A stretch of 58,989 nucleotides of DNA from Nesterenkonia haasae. Its GTDB lineage: Bacteria; Actinomycetota; Actinomycetes; Actinomycetales; Micrococcaceae. Positions within the stretch are counted from its first letter, which is position 1. The number at the start of each line of letters is the position of its first letter. Positions 1 through 9,055 of this stretch are shown here, piece by piece. The notes under the pieces are model-generated. The model had not been told where the DNA came from. It made no database searches and saw nothing but the letters and a program-made list of their open reading frames with translations. The DNA lies in NCBI RefSeq assembly GCF_010119385.1, contig NZ_VFIE01000028.1, positions 1 through 58,989 on the forward strand, in the 5' to 3' direction. Made by a program: the position numbers and the translations under genes.

Positions 1-117
1 TCAGCGTCTGCATCCGCCGAAGCCGAGGCAGAAGCCGAAGCATCTACGTTAGCTTCAGCATCCGGGTCAGCAGCAGCGTCTGCATCAGCATCAGCATCCG
101 GGTCAGCGTCGTCATCT
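1..117 (-). repeat. Ala/Asp-coding hexamer-like repeat in the surface-protein gene
   Basis: The plus strand shows repeated gcatca, gcatcc and gtcagc units. In the frame of the surface-protein gene they encode alternating Ala-Asp with some Ser, Pro and Glu. Units are mostly multiples of three or six bases, so changes in copy number would alter stalk length without breaking the frame. The tract runs off the left edge. Confidence 0.8.
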
Positions 118-1943
118 TCTGTGACGCTCAGAGTGTCTGTCGCGGAAGCAGTTGGATCAGTATCGTCGGTTCCGGTGACGGTCAGGTCTCCGGCCTCCGT
201 ACCCTCAGGCACAGTCCACTCGGTGCTGAAGTTGCCTTCGGAATCGGTCTCGACGCCCTCGAGAGTGTCAATGATGTTGCCCTCGGAATCAGTGATCTCA
301 ACAGTGACAGTCGAGTCAGGGGTATAACCCTCACCACTGATAGTCGTCGACTCGCCAGCAGCTACCTCGTTTGGATCCACCGTGAGGGAAGGATCAAGTG
401 CCACAGCCGTACCACGTACGGTCGAGGAAGCAAGATTCACCTGCGCAAGGGGGCCTGCGGGAAGCAAGCTGATCTGCAATGCGCGGACGGTCGACGAATC
501 TTCACCAAGGTCACCAACCTCGGGCTGCACATTGACAGTCAACGCAACAACCTGGTTCACGATCTCGAGCAGCGGGCCGACGATCTCAGTAGCTAATGGT
601 TCCGTAATGCCGTCGATTGTGCTCTCAAGTTCGACTAGCTCTTCAAGAGTGTCGCCCACAATCCCACCGACCAGGTTCAACACCAGATCACCGAGCTCCC
701 CAACGTTGTTGAGTCCGAGTGCACTCAGCAGTGTGCCGATTGCACCCGATGAGTCCACAACCAAGCTGTCTTCAGCCGTACCGTCAAGCAAGGCGCCAAT
801 GGAGGTGTCCAAGGTCACTGTGACACTACCTGCGAGGATGATGTCAAGACTCGTTGTCACACTAATTGAAGTCGCCGAAACCGTATCTTCGATGTTGGTG
901 AGGATTTCAGTCACGACGTCGGTCACCGCCTGGGTGATGCCGTCAGCGATAGCTGCCAGCACCGGGCCGCTAAGCAGCTCCGAGTTTGCGGGCATGTCGT
1001 TGAGGTTCGGCAAATCGGGATTGGCCGCAAGGAGCGTCTCCAGATCAACCGTGACTGCACCTGTCGCAAGATCGACCGTGACTCCGCTGCTTTCGCCTAC
1101 GACATCCGCTGGCAGCAGCGCTGAAAGATTGGGCGGAGTGAAATCGACGTCGGCGTTGAAGTTCAGAAGTCCCAAGTTAAGCTGAGCTGCCAAGGCGTCC
1201 GAGATTGCGCCTGACAGTCCATTCAGGTCGCCCTGCAATGCGTCCACGGTGGAGAGAAGATCCGTGTACACATCACCAATAGCAGGACTCTGCAAATTAA
1301 GCGTCGCGCCGGCGATCTGGTAATCAGTAGTTGGCGTGCCACCGTCGATCTGCTCGATGCTTGATGACAAAGCGCCAGTCTCGAGACTCAGATCACTAAT
1401 CAGGTTCTCAGTGGCGCCATCGGTGACTTGAGTCAACAGCTCACTGAGATCAACACTGGCGTCAGCGGGAAACTCTTCAGAGCCACCGACTGATATGCCG
1501 CCCTGGTCACTCACTGCACCTGAAGCAGCGCGCGCGAAGCCGTCATCCTGAGCCTCGCCATACTGGTTGACAGCACCCAACTGGATGACACCATTCGGAC
1601 CGAACAACTGGAGCGAATCGCCGAGATTCACACCAATTGCGTTGAGCACCTCAGCGCCCAGCGGATTCGTCACGATCGGGTGGTCACCGCTGGGGTTTTC
1701 TGCGAATGCACCGTTGATTTCAGCGATGCCGTCGAGATCGATTCCGGCAGCCTCGCCGCCCAAGAACTTGCCAAGGGCTTCGGATACATCGTCCGGCGCA
1801 GCGTTGGCCGGAGCGGAACCGCCCAAGGCTAGGCCTGCTGCTACTACGGTTGCCCCCATCACTGAAGCGCATCGCTTCAGCATGCCTTGGGGTGGTGGAT
1901 TTCTTCTTCGTTTCCTTTTAGGCGCGTCTAATGTCTTCCCCAT
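1..1943 (-). CDS. Secreted surface protein, choice-of-anchor G type (3' end outside window)
   Basis: About 647 codons are visible and the C-terminus lies beyond the left edge. The ATG at 1943 follows a GGGGGAAG ribosome-binding site. The N-terminus has a basic stretch (KRKRRR), a hydrophobic segment (VMGATVVAAGLALGG) and an AxA cleavage site near residue 49, so it is a Sec signal peptide. The body is rich in Leu, Asn, Asp, Gly and Thr and almost free of Cys, as in actinobacterial choice-of-anchor G proteins. Near residues 525-605 there is an Ig-like module with SLTVDPNEV and YTPDSTVTVEITDSEG. After it comes a low-complexity Ala/Asp/Ser/Pro tract that continues off the window, probably a wall-spanning stalk before an LPXTG or other anchor that cannot be seen. 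It is likely an adhesin or surface-layer component; the family name is inferred from overall character, not from a catalytic motif. Confidence 0.75.
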   Translation of the reverse strand, partial: MGKTLDAPKRKRRRNPPPQGMLKRCASVMGATVVAAGLALGGSAPANAAPDDVSEALGKFLGGEAAGIDLDGIAEINGAFAENPSGDHPIVTNPLGAEVLNAIGVNLGDSLQLFGPNGVIQLGAVNQYGEAQDDGFARAASGAVSDQGGISVGGSEEFPADASVDLSELLTQVTDGATENLISDLSLETGALSSSIEQIDGGTPTTDYQIAGATLNLQSPAIGDVYTDLLSTVDALQGDLNGLSGAISDALAAQLNLGLLNFNADVDFTPPNLSALLPADVVGESSGVTVDLATGAVTVDLETLLAANPDLPNLNDMPANSELLSGPVLAAIADGITQAVTDVVTEILTNIEDTVSATSISVTTSLDIILAGSVTVTLDTSIGALLDGTAEDSLVVDSSGAIGTLLSALGLNNVGELGDLVLNLVGGIVGDTLEELVELESTIDGITEPLATEIVGPLLEIVNQVVALTVNVQPEVGDLGEDSSTVRALQISLLPAGPLAQVNLASSTVRGTAVALDPSLTVDPNEVAAGESTTISGEGYTPDSTVTVEITDSEGNIIDTLEGVETDSEGNFSTEWTVPEGTEAGDLTVTGTDDTDPTASATDTLSVTEDDDADPDADADADAAADPDAEANVDASASASASADADA

Positions 1944-1980
1944 GGAAGAGCTTCCCCCTGTGTACTGTCGTGTCTTGCGG

Positions 1981-2052
1981 AGCCCCAACCGGGAATCGAT
2001 CCCGGGACCTCAGTCTTACCAAGACTGCGCTCTACCACTGAGCTATTGGGGC
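1981..2052 (-). tRNA. tRNA-Thr(GGT)
   Basis: On the minus strand the 7-bp acceptor GCCCCAA pairs with TTGGGGC, leaving a T discriminator. The D arm is GCTC/GAGC, the anticodon stem CAGTC/GACTG closes a TTGGTAA loop with anticodon GGT, and the T arm is CCGGG ATCGATT CCCGG. CCA is not encoded. It lies 37 bp upstream of the surface-protein start on the same strand. Confidence 0.95.
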
Positions 2053-2252
2053 AACGGCAGTAAACAGTAACACTGCTGCCGACACTCCCTCAAATTCAAA
2101 GGTGCTCGCCGGGAAAGCAGCCCCCGTTTTCTCATCGACAGAGGAGCAGAACCTTACAGCGCACGCACCTGGGGCGGTGGTACGGTCCGTATACCGGCCT
2201 GCCGCTGACCTGCGGCGTAACGGACCCGTCGGCGAGACTTTCAGGAGTTCTG

Positions 2253-3797
2253 ATGCCACAGTTCCACTACGAAACCTATCTGCCATTCTCCCGGGAGGAT
2301 GTCTTTACCTGGTACACCCGGGCCGGAGCGCTGACGCGGCTTCATCCGGCGTTCGCTGGATCAGTCCGTCAGGAACCCCCGAACGGGCCGGTCAACGGCT
2401 CAGGCTCCGTCATCACACTCAACCTCCCGGGCCTGCTTGGCACAAGCGCCACCGCAGCCGCCAAGACACTCAGCTCCATGTTGCCGTTCGCTGTCCCGAG
2501 CAGCATGAAGTGGACATCCCGCCATGAGGACTTTGAGCAGGGTCGGAGTTTCAGCGACGTGATGGTCTCCGGCCCTATGCGTAGTTGGCGCCACTACCGC
2601 GAGTTTATTGACGATGGCTCTGGCACAATGCTCCGCGAAACCGTCACCTACGAATTCCCCGCGTTGTCTCACCTCCCCCAGGCAGTCACCAAACAACTGC
2701 ACCGGGTGTTCGAGAACGAACTACTCCGTGTATTCGATTTCCGGACCCGACAAACCACCGAAGACTTGGCCTTCCACCAGGCACACGGCACCTTGGAAAG
2801 CCAACAGCACGACGCCGCAGCCAACAGTGCACAGATGCGAGACTTCCCTCGCGTCGTGGCAGTGTCCGGGGCCTCCGGCATGGTCGGCCCACAGGTATGC
2901 GCCCTCCTCGGCGGCGCCGGCATCAAGGTTCGTCACCTTGTGCGACGCGATCTCAGCAGCCCCAACACCAGCGCAAGGCGCAACAGTGAGGACATCGCCT
3001 GGGACCCCGAGAATCAAAAAATCGACGACGCCGCACTGGCAGAGGTTGACGCTGTTATCCACCTGGCAGGGCACCCATTGGCATCACGATTCACCGCGGA
3101 ACACAAGCGAAAAGTTCGTGACTCCCGAATCAAGGGCACGACGCTCATCGCGGATTCTCTGGCACGCGCTGAGGAGACCAACCCGCGGGGCCGGACCCTC
3201 ATCAGCAGTTCAGCGATCGGTTGGTATGGGGCCACCTCCGCTGACCGGGCTCACGGCCACGAGGTGCTCCACGAAGATATTGGAGTCGGCACCGACTTCC
3301 TGGCCGGTGTCTGCGACGCCTGGGAGAACGCCGCACGCCGGGCTGAAGATGCAGGTGTTCGGGTGGCCATGCTCCGCACCGGCATTGTTCAGTCGCCATC
3401 CGGCGGTGCCCTGCAACAATTGCTGCCGATCTTCGCGGCCGGGGCCGGTGGGCCACTAGGTGAGGACCAGGTGCAGAGTTGGATCAGTCTCGATGATCTT
3501 GCATCGCTGACAGTGCATCTGCTGCTGAACTCCGAAGCTCGAGGGCCGGTCAATGGTGTCGCACCAAACCCGGTGACCGCACACGATTATGCGAAGACAC
3601 TCGGCAACGTGCTGCGCCGACCTTCGGCAATCCCCGTACCCGCCTTCGGCCCCAAACTGCTGCTTGGGGCTGAAGGCGCCCAAGAGATTGTGTTCGCTGA
3701 TCAGCATGTTAGTGCTGAGAAGGCACTGCACCTGGGATACGGGTTCCGGCACCCCGACCTGGAGACAGCTCTGCGCCACATCCTCGGCCGCCATTAA
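2253..3797 (+). CDS. TIGR01777-family epimerase with N-terminal SRPBCC domain
   Basis: 514 residues; the ATG follows AGGAG. Residues about 1-160 resemble an SRPBCC (START-like) ligand-binding domain, starting MPQFHYETYLPFSREDV. Residues about 195-514 form an NAD(P)-binding extended short-chain dehydrogenase: VVAVSGASGMVGPQV is the nucleotide-binding loop, VIHLAGHPLASR is the family hallmark, and LISSSAIGWYG carries the active-site region. The family is the SDR39U1/YfcH type, whose substrate is not established. The two-domain form is common in actinobacteria. It stands alone on the plus strand and is convergent with the next gene, 20 bp away. Confidence 0.9.
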   Translation: MPQFHYETYLPFSREDVFTWYTRAGALTRLHPAFAGSVRQEPPNGPVNGSGSVITLNLPGLLGTSATAAAKTLSSMLPFAVPSSMKWTSRHEDFEQGRSFSDVMVSGPMRSWRHYREFIDDGSGTMLRETVTYEFPALSHLPQAVTKQLHRVFENELLRVFDFRTRQTTEDLAFHQAHGTLESQQHDAAANSAQMRDFPRVVAVSGASGMVGPQVCALLGGAGIKVRHLVRRDLSSPNTSARRNSEDIAWDPENQKIDDAALAEVDAVIHLAGHPLASRFTAEHKRKVRDSRIKGTTLIADSLARAEETNPRGRTLISSSAIGWYGATSADRAHGHEVLHEDIGVGTDFLAGVCDAWENAARRAEDAGVRVAMLRTGIVQSPSGGALQQLLPIFAAGAGGPLGEDQVQSWISLDDLASLTVHLLLNSEARGPVNGVAPNPVTAHDYAKTLGNVLRRPSAIPVPAFGPKLLLGAEGAQEIVFADQHVSAEKALHLGYGFRHPDLETALRHILGRH

Positions 3798-3817
3798 TCA
3801 CCGAAAAGCGGTGGGGC

Positions 3818-4294
3818 TCAGAATTCGACGTGACCCTTGTCCCCCATGCTCGGAGTGCTGTCTGTTACGGCTGAGGCCACCAGTTTCACAAGAGCAACGG
3901 CCTTGCCTGGCCCTTCCCAGTACTGGGCGGTTTCCGGATCCACGCTTATCAGCCAAGCCTCTGAATCGTCAGCACCCTTGGCGAAATAGGCCTTGGCACC
4001 CAGATCCTCAAGCTCTTGCTTCTTTTGCGCATCATCCACCACTTCAGCCGTACCGGCGACCGATATCCAGGTCTTGTCGGCGACGAAAGCAAGGTTCACA
4101 TGACCATCCCCGAGGACGTCATCGACCTTCTCCGACTCGGCTGGGCTGAAGAACCACAGACGGTGGTGCTCATCGATATGTGAGACTGACATAGGCCGTG
4201 ACACCAGTCTTTGTGATGAGTCCACTGTGGTGAACATACAAGTACCGATGTCGTCGATGCGGGCAATAAGGTCTTTAGCGCTGAGTTCAGTCAT
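3818..4294 (-). CDS. Pyridoxamine 5'-phosphate oxidase-family protein (general stress protein 26-like)
   Basis: 158 residues forming a split-barrel FMN-binding fold. Visible landmarks are TCMFTTVDSSQRLVSRPM near the N-terminus, LWFFSPAESEKVDD, and HVNLAFVADKTWISVAGTAEV. The C-terminal SVDPETAQYWEG is typical of the general stress protein 26 group, which binds flavin nucleotides and is linked to stress survival rather than vitamin B6 synthesis. There is no Shine-Dalgarno sequence before the ATG; a TACACT box ends 5 nt upstream, so the message may be leaderless. Single gene. Confidence 0.85.
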   Translation of the reverse strand: MTELSAKDLIARIDDIGTCMFTTVDSSQRLVSRPMSVSHIDEHHRLWFFSPAESEKVDDVLGDGHVNLAFVADKTWISVAGTAEVVDDAQKKQELEDLGAKAYFAKGADDSEAWLISVDPETAQYWEGPGKAVALVKLVASAVTDSTPSMGDKGHVEF

Positions 4295-4299
4295 TCTGC

Positions 4300-4305
4300 A
4301 GTGTA
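4300..4305 (-). promoter_or_regulatory. Putative -10 box of a leaderless PPOX transcript
   Basis: Minus-strand TACACT is followed by 5 nt and the ATG at 4294. No purine-rich ribosome-binding site and no clear -35 are visible. Confidence 0.35.
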
Positions 4306-4387
4306 GACAGAGTGAACTGGACAGCAGCTCGAGACTCGCCTCTGAGATCCTTGACGAGACCCCAGAGACGAGACTCGGAACAAGGGC

Positions 4388-6229
4388 CTAGCGGTCGCGC
4401 CAGCGCGGCTTCTTGGTGGCTTTCTTAGCAGGCCTGTCCGCATCAAACCCGCTGCGTTTTTTGCCGGCGTCGAATCGTTTGCCTGCGCTTGGGGCACCTT
4501 GAGACCCGGAATCACGCTCGAGCCGAATGAGCTCTCCACCGATCCGTGTCTTCGACAGGGCGGCCCACTGATCTTTAGTCAGGGTCTCCGGCAGCTCCAC
4601 GAGAGAGTGCGTGGGGCGAATGTCGATGCTCCCGATCTCGCGAGCAGATAGACCAGCTTCATTGGCGATGGCACCGACAATATGTCCTGGAGCGACCCCA
4701 GCCTGACGACCCACTGCAATCTTGTACATCGCATTTCCTGGACCAGCCACTGAAGGGGAGCCCTTCTGGCGAGGACCGCGATCGCGAGCCCCACTGTCAC
4801 GGGGACCCCGGTCACGGGAGGCTCCACGGTCTTCGCGTTCGAAGCTCTGCGAAGCTGCGCGGGCCAGGTCGTCTTCTGCCTTCTCATCCAGCAGCAACGG
4901 GCGACCATCGTGCACCACAGCGACTAGGGCCGCAGCGACGTCTTCAGCTGGAGTGTTGTGCTCATTGACGTAACTGGTGACCAGGTCGCGGTAATCCTCA
5001 AGGTCTTCAGTGGCGAGGGTCTGCGTGATCCGCTCAGAGAAACGATCCAAACGGGAGGCGTTGACATCAGCAACCGTGGGCAGGTTCATCTGCTCGACTG
5101 TCTGGCGTGTGGCCTTCTCAATGGACCGCAGCATACGCCGCTCTCGGGGTGTGACGAACAGGATCGCTTCACCGGAGCGTCCCGCTCGGCCTGTCCTGCC
5201 GATACGGTGCACATAGGACTCAGTATCCAGCGGGATGTCGTAGTTGAAGACGTGGCTGATCCGGTCCACATCGAGACCACGTGCTGCAACATCTGTTGCC
5301 ACCAGGAGGTCGATGCGGCCGTCCTTGAGTGATTCAACAGTCTTCTCCCGCAGGTTCTGGGGGATGTCACCGTTGATCGCTGTAGCCCGGAAACCACGGG
5401 CGGTGAGCTTGTGCGCGACCTCTTCCGTAGCAGAGCGTGTCCGGACGAACACGATTGCGGCCTCGTGGGGTTCGGTCTCAAGAATCCGCACCAAAGCTTC
5501 TGGTTTGGCGTGATGCTTGATGAAGACGTACCGCTGGCGCGTGTTCGCACTCGTGGTCGTCTTGTTCTTGACCGAGACTTCGATGGGATCGTTGAGGTAG
5601 TCCTCAGAGATCCGACGGATCGCCTTTGGCATGGTGGCCGAGAACAGCGCTACCTGCTTAGTGTCAGGGGTCTGGGCGAGGATCTTGTCGACTTCCTCGG
5701 CGAATCCCATGCGAAGCATCTCATCTGCCTCATCAAGGATCAGGTGCTTAACCTCACTGAGGTCCAAGGAACCCTTCGACATGTGGTCGATGACGCGGCC
5801 CGGTGTACCAACAATGACGTTGGCACCCCGGCGAAGTCCCTGCAGCTGCGGGCCGTATGGAGCGCCGCCGTAGATGGGCAGAACAGATATGCCCTCAAGC
5901 TGCGCCGCGTAGGTGGAGAACGCTTCAGCGACCTGAATAGCCAACTCGCGGGTGGGGGCCAGAACCAGAGTATTGGGCAGGAACCCAAGGTCGCCGGCCT
6001 CATGATCTGCCGCCATATGAGTCAGCGCTGGCAGCGCGAAGGCGGCTGTCTTACCGGTGCCCGTCTGGGCAAGCCCGACGACGTCCCGGCCAGCGACCAA
6101 GTGAGGGATGGTTTCTGCCTGGATGGGAGACGGAGTTTCGTATCCCATCTTCTCGATCGTGCTCAGGACCTTCGGCGATAATCCGAGGTCGCTGAACGCT
6201 AACTGGTTGGGCTGAGGTGTTTCGGTCAC
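4388..6229 (-). CDS. deaD: DEAD-box ATP-dependent RNA helicase (DeaD/CsdA type)
   Basis: 613 residues from a GTG start with AAGGAG 7 nt upstream. The helicase core shows the Q motif (LAFSDLGLSPKVL), Walker A AQTGTGKT, LDEADEML, FSATMPK, and motif VI HRIGRTGR. Residues about 485-565 form a DbpA-like RNA-binding domain (YKIAVGRQAGVAPGHIVGAI to GELIRLERD). A charged linker rich in Arg, Asp and Gly precedes it and a basic Lys/Arg tail ends the protein. DeaD proteins unwind structured RNA in ribosome assembly and mRNA decay, above all in the cold. A small stem-loop holds the ribosome-binding site. A 433-bp gap lies upstream. Confidence 0.93.
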   Translation of the reverse strand: MTETPQPNQLAFSDLGLSPKVLSTIEKMGYETPSPIQAETIPHLVAGRDVVGLAQTGTGKTAAFALPALTHMAADHEAGDLGFLPNTLVLAPTRELAIQVAEAFSTYAAQLEGISVLPIYGGAPYGPQLQGLRRGANVIVGTPGRVIDHMSKGSLDLSEVKHLILDEADEMLRMGFAEEVDKILAQTPDTKQVALFSATMPKAIRRISEDYLNDPIEVSVKNKTTTSANTRQRYVFIKHHAKPEALVRILETEPHEAAIVFVRTRSATEEVAHKLTARGFRATAINGDIPQNLREKTVESLKDGRIDLLVATDVAARGLDVDRISHVFNYDIPLDTESYVHRIGRTGRAGRSGEAILFVTPRERRMLRSIEKATRQTVEQMNLPTVADVNASRLDRFSERITQTLATEDLEDYRDLVTSYVNEHNTPAEDVAAALVAVVHDGRPLLLDEKAEDDLARAASQSFEREDRGASRDRGPRDSGARDRGPRQKGSPSVAGPGNAMYKIAVGRQAGVAPGHIVGAIANEAGLSAREIGSIDIRPTHSLVELPETLTKDQWAALSKTRIGGELIRLERDSGSQGAPSAGKRFDAGKKRSGFDADRPAKKATKKPRWRDR

Positions 6230-6230
6230 G

Positions 6231-6245
6231 GTGACTCCTTGTCAC
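6231..6245 (-). promoter_or_regulatory. Mini-hairpin presenting the deaD ribosome-binding site
   Basis: On the minus strand GTGAC and GTCAC form a 5-bp stem around the loop AAGGA, the core of the Shine-Dalgarno sequence. The GTG start follows directly. The stem is short, so a thermosensor or autoregulatory role is only a suggestion. Confidence 0.3.
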
Positions 6246-6555
6246 AGTTGTGCGGCTTGATCCCCGCGTTGTGCCTCAGAGTGCATGATTCTTCAGACCA
6301 CTTGTGCTCGAACTGCTGGCGCTCGGCGCAGCAGTGCATGGGCACAGCAGGATTCATCATGTGATATCACGCTGGACATTTCACGGGGACGGACCACGAG
6401 GGTTTTCCGGAATCGACCCGTGACGAAAACAACGCTCAACTGGACCTACCGACCGGGGACCGGGCGAGCCAGGAGTCTGCACAGATAAACGGGATTATCC
6501 GGAGAGTGCTTAGATAGTCTACGCCATATGAGGCTCATGTACCGCATCGGGCTCA

Positions 6556-6598
6556 GCAGTGCCGGGTGGCGGGCATTGTGCGGGCCACCCGGCACTGC
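6556..6598 (-). terminator. Hairpin terminator after the DUF4282 gene
   Basis: A perfect 15-bp inverted repeat (GCAGTGCCGGGTGGC at 6556-6570 and its complement at 6584-6598) encloses a 13-nt loop. It lies 65 bp past the stop of the DUF4282 gene. There is no T-tract, which is common for actinobacterial terminators. Confidence 0.65.
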
Positions 6599-6662
6599 AA
6601 CTGTGAACTCCTCTGGCACGAGGATGACCGTCACCTCATATGAGGCATATCAGTCTGAAGGT

Positions 6663-7115
6663 CTAGCGGCGCTGAGACATTTCCCGACGCAGGTTTTCCA
6701 GCTCCGTGGTGGTGGCTGCAGTGTTCTGCGCGGTGCGGATCATCGACACGTAGAGCTCCAACGTCAAACGGATCAGAATGAGGTAGAACGGCGCGGCAAC
6801 CAAGACCAGCAGTAGGGTGAGCAGCCCTCCAGCGGCGGACTCAGTCATGGTAATAAACGCCGCAATGATGCCTACCAGAGCCAGCACACCAATCAGCACC
6901 AGTGCAACACCGTAGATGACCGCTGCGAATTTGACGGTGACAAAGCTCTTGAAACTGAAATCGAAGAGTGCCTTGAAGAACCCTGCTGCGTTTGGCCCCT
7001 GATCCCGCGGCGCTTGGTATCCACCGAACTCAGGCGGCTGGTGCTGCTGAGGCTGCTCAGGGTATGGGGGCTGGTGGGGCTGGTCCCCGTTCGGGGGTGT
7101 AGGTGGCTGTGTCAT
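6663..7115 (-). CDS. DUF4282 membrane protein
   Basis: 150 residues from the ATG at 7115, chosen because GGAGAG lies just upstream and the reading frame further up looks non-coding. The first 45 residues are a Pro/Gln-rich cytoplasmic tail (PPTPPNGDQPHQPPYPEQPQ). Then follow FKALFDFSFKSFVTVKFAAV, the DUF4282 signature, and two long hydrophobic segments (about 65-87 and 95-118). The C-terminus is a short charged helix. The function of DUF4282 proteins is unknown. It is the last gene of the long minus-strand run, 147 bp after the hydrolase gene, and a hairpin follows it. Confidence 0.85.
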   Translation of the reverse strand: MTQPPTPPNGDQPHQPPYPEQPQQHQPPEFGGYQAPRDQGPNAAGFFKALFDFSFKSFVTVKFAAVIYGVALVLIGVLALVGIIAAFITMTESAAGGLLTLLLVLVAAPFYLILIRLTLELYVSMIRTAQNTAATTTELENLRREMSQRR

Positions 7116-7262
7116 GGTCTCTCCATCATCATTCAAATGCGACTGTCCGCAGCACAGCAGTGCCACTAACCTTCACCCTACACAGTCGGTGCCGCCCGCC
7201 TCCAGCGCCTCATCCACGCCGATTCGGCACCATCGCGCGGACGCAACGTGCTCGTTCACTGT

Positions 7263-7877
7263 CTAGACGTTTGGGGTTTCCTCACCGATGGTGGTGGAGG
7301 GACCATGGCCGGTGTTGACCAGAGTATCTGCGGGCAGTTCGAGAAGCTGAGTGCGGATGGACTCAACGATGGTGTCGAAGCTGCTGTAGGAACGCCCGGT
7401 AGCCCCTGGTCCACCCTGGAAGAGCGTGTCTCCGGAAAACAGCACGGGGCTCTCTCCCAAATCTTCAGAGTAGAAACAGGTGGAACCGGGTGAGTGCCCA
7501 GGTGTGTGAATCGCGCGCAGAGTGGCGCCGGCGACGCTGAAGGTATCTCCGTCGGCAATCTCAACATCAGGAGCTGAATCCTGATGCACCTGATTCCACA
7601 GCATCCGGTCCTCAGGGTTGAGATGGATGGAGCCCCCCATTTTTTCCTTGACGTCCAGTACCTGGCGGATGTGGTCGTCATGCCCGTGGGTGAGCAGGAT
7701 TGCTGCGACGTTCCTGCCGTTGACGGCTGAGACCACGGCGTCGACGTTGTGTGCGGGGTCGATCACGATCACCTCATGGTCATCGCCGACGATCCAGACG
7801 TTGTTGTCCACATCCCAAGTCCCACCGTCCAGAGAGAAGGTGCCGGAGGTTTCAAGGTGTTCGATTCGTGCATTCAT
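7263..7877 (-). CDS. Metallo-beta-lactamase-fold hydrolase, probably formyl-mycothiol or related thioester hydrolase
   Basis: 204 residues. The metal-binding signature is LLTHGHDDHIRQV (HxHxDH), followed by the HTPGHSPGSTCF, LFSGDTLFQGGPGATGR and NTGHGPSTTIGEE blocks of the glyoxalase II-like subgroup. It lies 34 bp downstream of the mycothiol-dependent formaldehyde dehydrogenase gene. The same pairing is known in mycobacteria (mscR with its neighbour). By context it probably hydrolyses a mycothiol thioester such as S-formylmycothiol, releasing formate and free mycothiol. Fold and metal site are clear from the sequence; the substrate is inferred from context. Confidence 0.88.
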   Translation of the reverse strand: MNARIEHLETSGTFSLDGGTWDVDNNVWIVGDDHEVIVIDPAHNVDAVVSAVNGRNVAAILLTHGHDDHIRQVLDVKEKMGGSIHLNPEDRMLWNQVHQDSAPDVEIADGDTFSVAGATLRAIHTPGHSPGSTCFYSEDLGESPVLFSGDTLFQGGPGATGRSYSSFDTIVESIRTQLLELPADTLVNTGHGPSTTIGEETPNV

Positions 7878-7911
7878 AGGTGCTCCTACTTCTCGTGGCT
7901 GTCCGCTGATC

Positions 7912-9009
7912 TCATGCTGTGAGCTCGACGACCGTGCGCAGCACGTCTCCTCGGTTCATAGTGTCGAAGGCTTCTTGAACCTTGTCCAGGGTAGTGCGCT
8001 CTGTGACGAAAGCATCGAGGTCCAGCCTGCCCTGCTGGTAGAGATTCACCAGCATCGGAAAGTCTCTAGAAGGCAGGCAGTCGCCGTACCAGGAGGATTT
8101 CAGTGCTCCTCCACGTCCGAAGAGGTCGATCATCGGCAGTTCAATAGTCAGGGATGGGTCAGGAACACCAACGAGGACAACTCGTCCAGCCAGGTCTCGG
8201 GCGTAGAACGCCTGCCTATAGGTTTCGGGCCGGCCGACGGCGTCAATCACGACATCTGCCCCGAAACCGCCGGTGTGCTCACGAATGGCTTCCACTGGAT
8301 CGCTCTGCTGGGAGTTGATTGTATGCGTGGCACCAAGTTTCTCTGCCTGCTCCAATTTACGGTCATCGATGTCCACTGCGATGATCGTGGTAGCTCCGGC
8401 GAGTTTGGCACCGACCACTGCTGCCGTGCCCACACCTCCCACCCCGATGACTGCCACGGACTCCCCGCGTTTGACGGCAGCAGTGTTGAGCACCGATCCG
8501 ATGCCGGCCATGATCCCACAGCCCAGCAGGCCAACTGCCGCATTGGCTGTCTCTGGTATGTCATCGATGACTGTGCACTGCCCTGCTGCCACAAGCGTCT
8601 TCTCAGCGAAGGCTCCGATGCCCAAAGCCGCTTCAAGCTCAGTGCCGTCGGTGAGGGTCATCTTCTGCGTAGCGTTGTGAGTGTCAAAACAGTACTTCTG
8701 TTCGCCCTTCCGGCAGGCCCGGCATTCACCGCAGACAGCGCGCCAGTTGAGAATCACTTTGTCTCCGACCGCTACAGAGGTGACTCCCTGTCCGATCTGA
8801 GAGACCCTACCGGTGGCCTCATGCCCAAGGAGGTAGGGAAAGTTGTCTCCCACCTCACCTTGCTGAAAGTGCTGGTCGGTCTGGCAGACCCCGCACGTCA
8901 ACACATCAACAACGACTTCACCCGGCCCGGGGTCGGGAATGATGATCTGCTCAATGGCAGCGGGGGCGTTTTTGTCTTTGACAACCACAGCGTCGACGGT
9001 GAGAGGCAT
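7912..9009 (-). CDS. mscR: S-(hydroxymethyl)mycothiol dehydrogenase / S-nitrosomycothiol reductase
   Basis: 365 residues from the ATG at 9009, which has AAGGAG 8 nt upstream; the frame is open further up but looks non-coding there. It is a class III-like zinc alcohol dehydrogenase: [11 protein letters not shown] and LLGHEATG hold the catalytic zinc ligands, [15 protein letters not shown] holds the structural zinc, and [20 protein letters not shown] is the NAD-binding fold. It oxidises the spontaneous adduct of formaldehyde and mycothiol and can reduce S-nitrosomycothiol. It sits between the FdhF/YdeP gene (46 bp upstream) and the hydrolase gene (34 bp downstream), consistent with a formaldehyde detoxification unit. 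Confidence 0.92.
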   Translation of the reverse strand: MPLTVDAVVVKDKNAPAAIEQIIIPDPGPGEVVVDVLTCGVCQTDQHFQQGEVGDNFPYLLGHEATGRVSQIGQGVTSVAVGDKVILNWRAVCGECRACRKGEQKYCFDTHNATQKMTLTDGTELEAALGIGAFAEKTLVAAGQCTVIDDIPETANAAVGLLGCGIMAGIGSVLNTAAVKRGESVAVIGVGGVGTAAVVGAKLAGATTIIAVDIDDRKLEQAEKLGATHTINSQQSDPVEAIREHTGGFGADVVIDAVGRPETYRQAFYARDLAGRVVLVGVPDPSLTIELPMIDLFGRGGALKSSWYGDCLPSRDFPMLVNLYQQGRLDLDAFVTERTTLDKVQEAFDTMNRGDVLRTVVELTA

Positions 9010-9055
9010 GGAGCGCTCCTTCTTGGGGGGGGTGTGCAGGTGCGACAGAACAGAC

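Larger units (their letters stand above)
6230..6662. other. 433-bp intergenic region
   Basis: No convincing gene is seen; the short frames here lack family motifs and ribosome-binding sites. It should hold the deaD promoter and leader on the minus strand. It also holds a strong 15-bp inverted repeat (listed separately) and a nearby CCTCATATGAGG palindrome around 6636. Confidence 0.6.

Noticed and set aside
382-1185. Plus-strand frames opposite the surface protein
   Set aside because: The minus-strand frame is open from 1943 to the window edge with signal peptide and Ig-like module; the plus frames are Ser/Thr/Val-rich shadows.
5411-6181. Plus-strand frame of 256 codons opposite deaD
   Set aside because: The helicase motifs on the minus strand account for the region.
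6285-6488. 67-codon plus-strand frame in the deaD upstream gap
   Set aside because: No ribosome-binding site, no recognisable composition, and it spans the expected deaD promoter.
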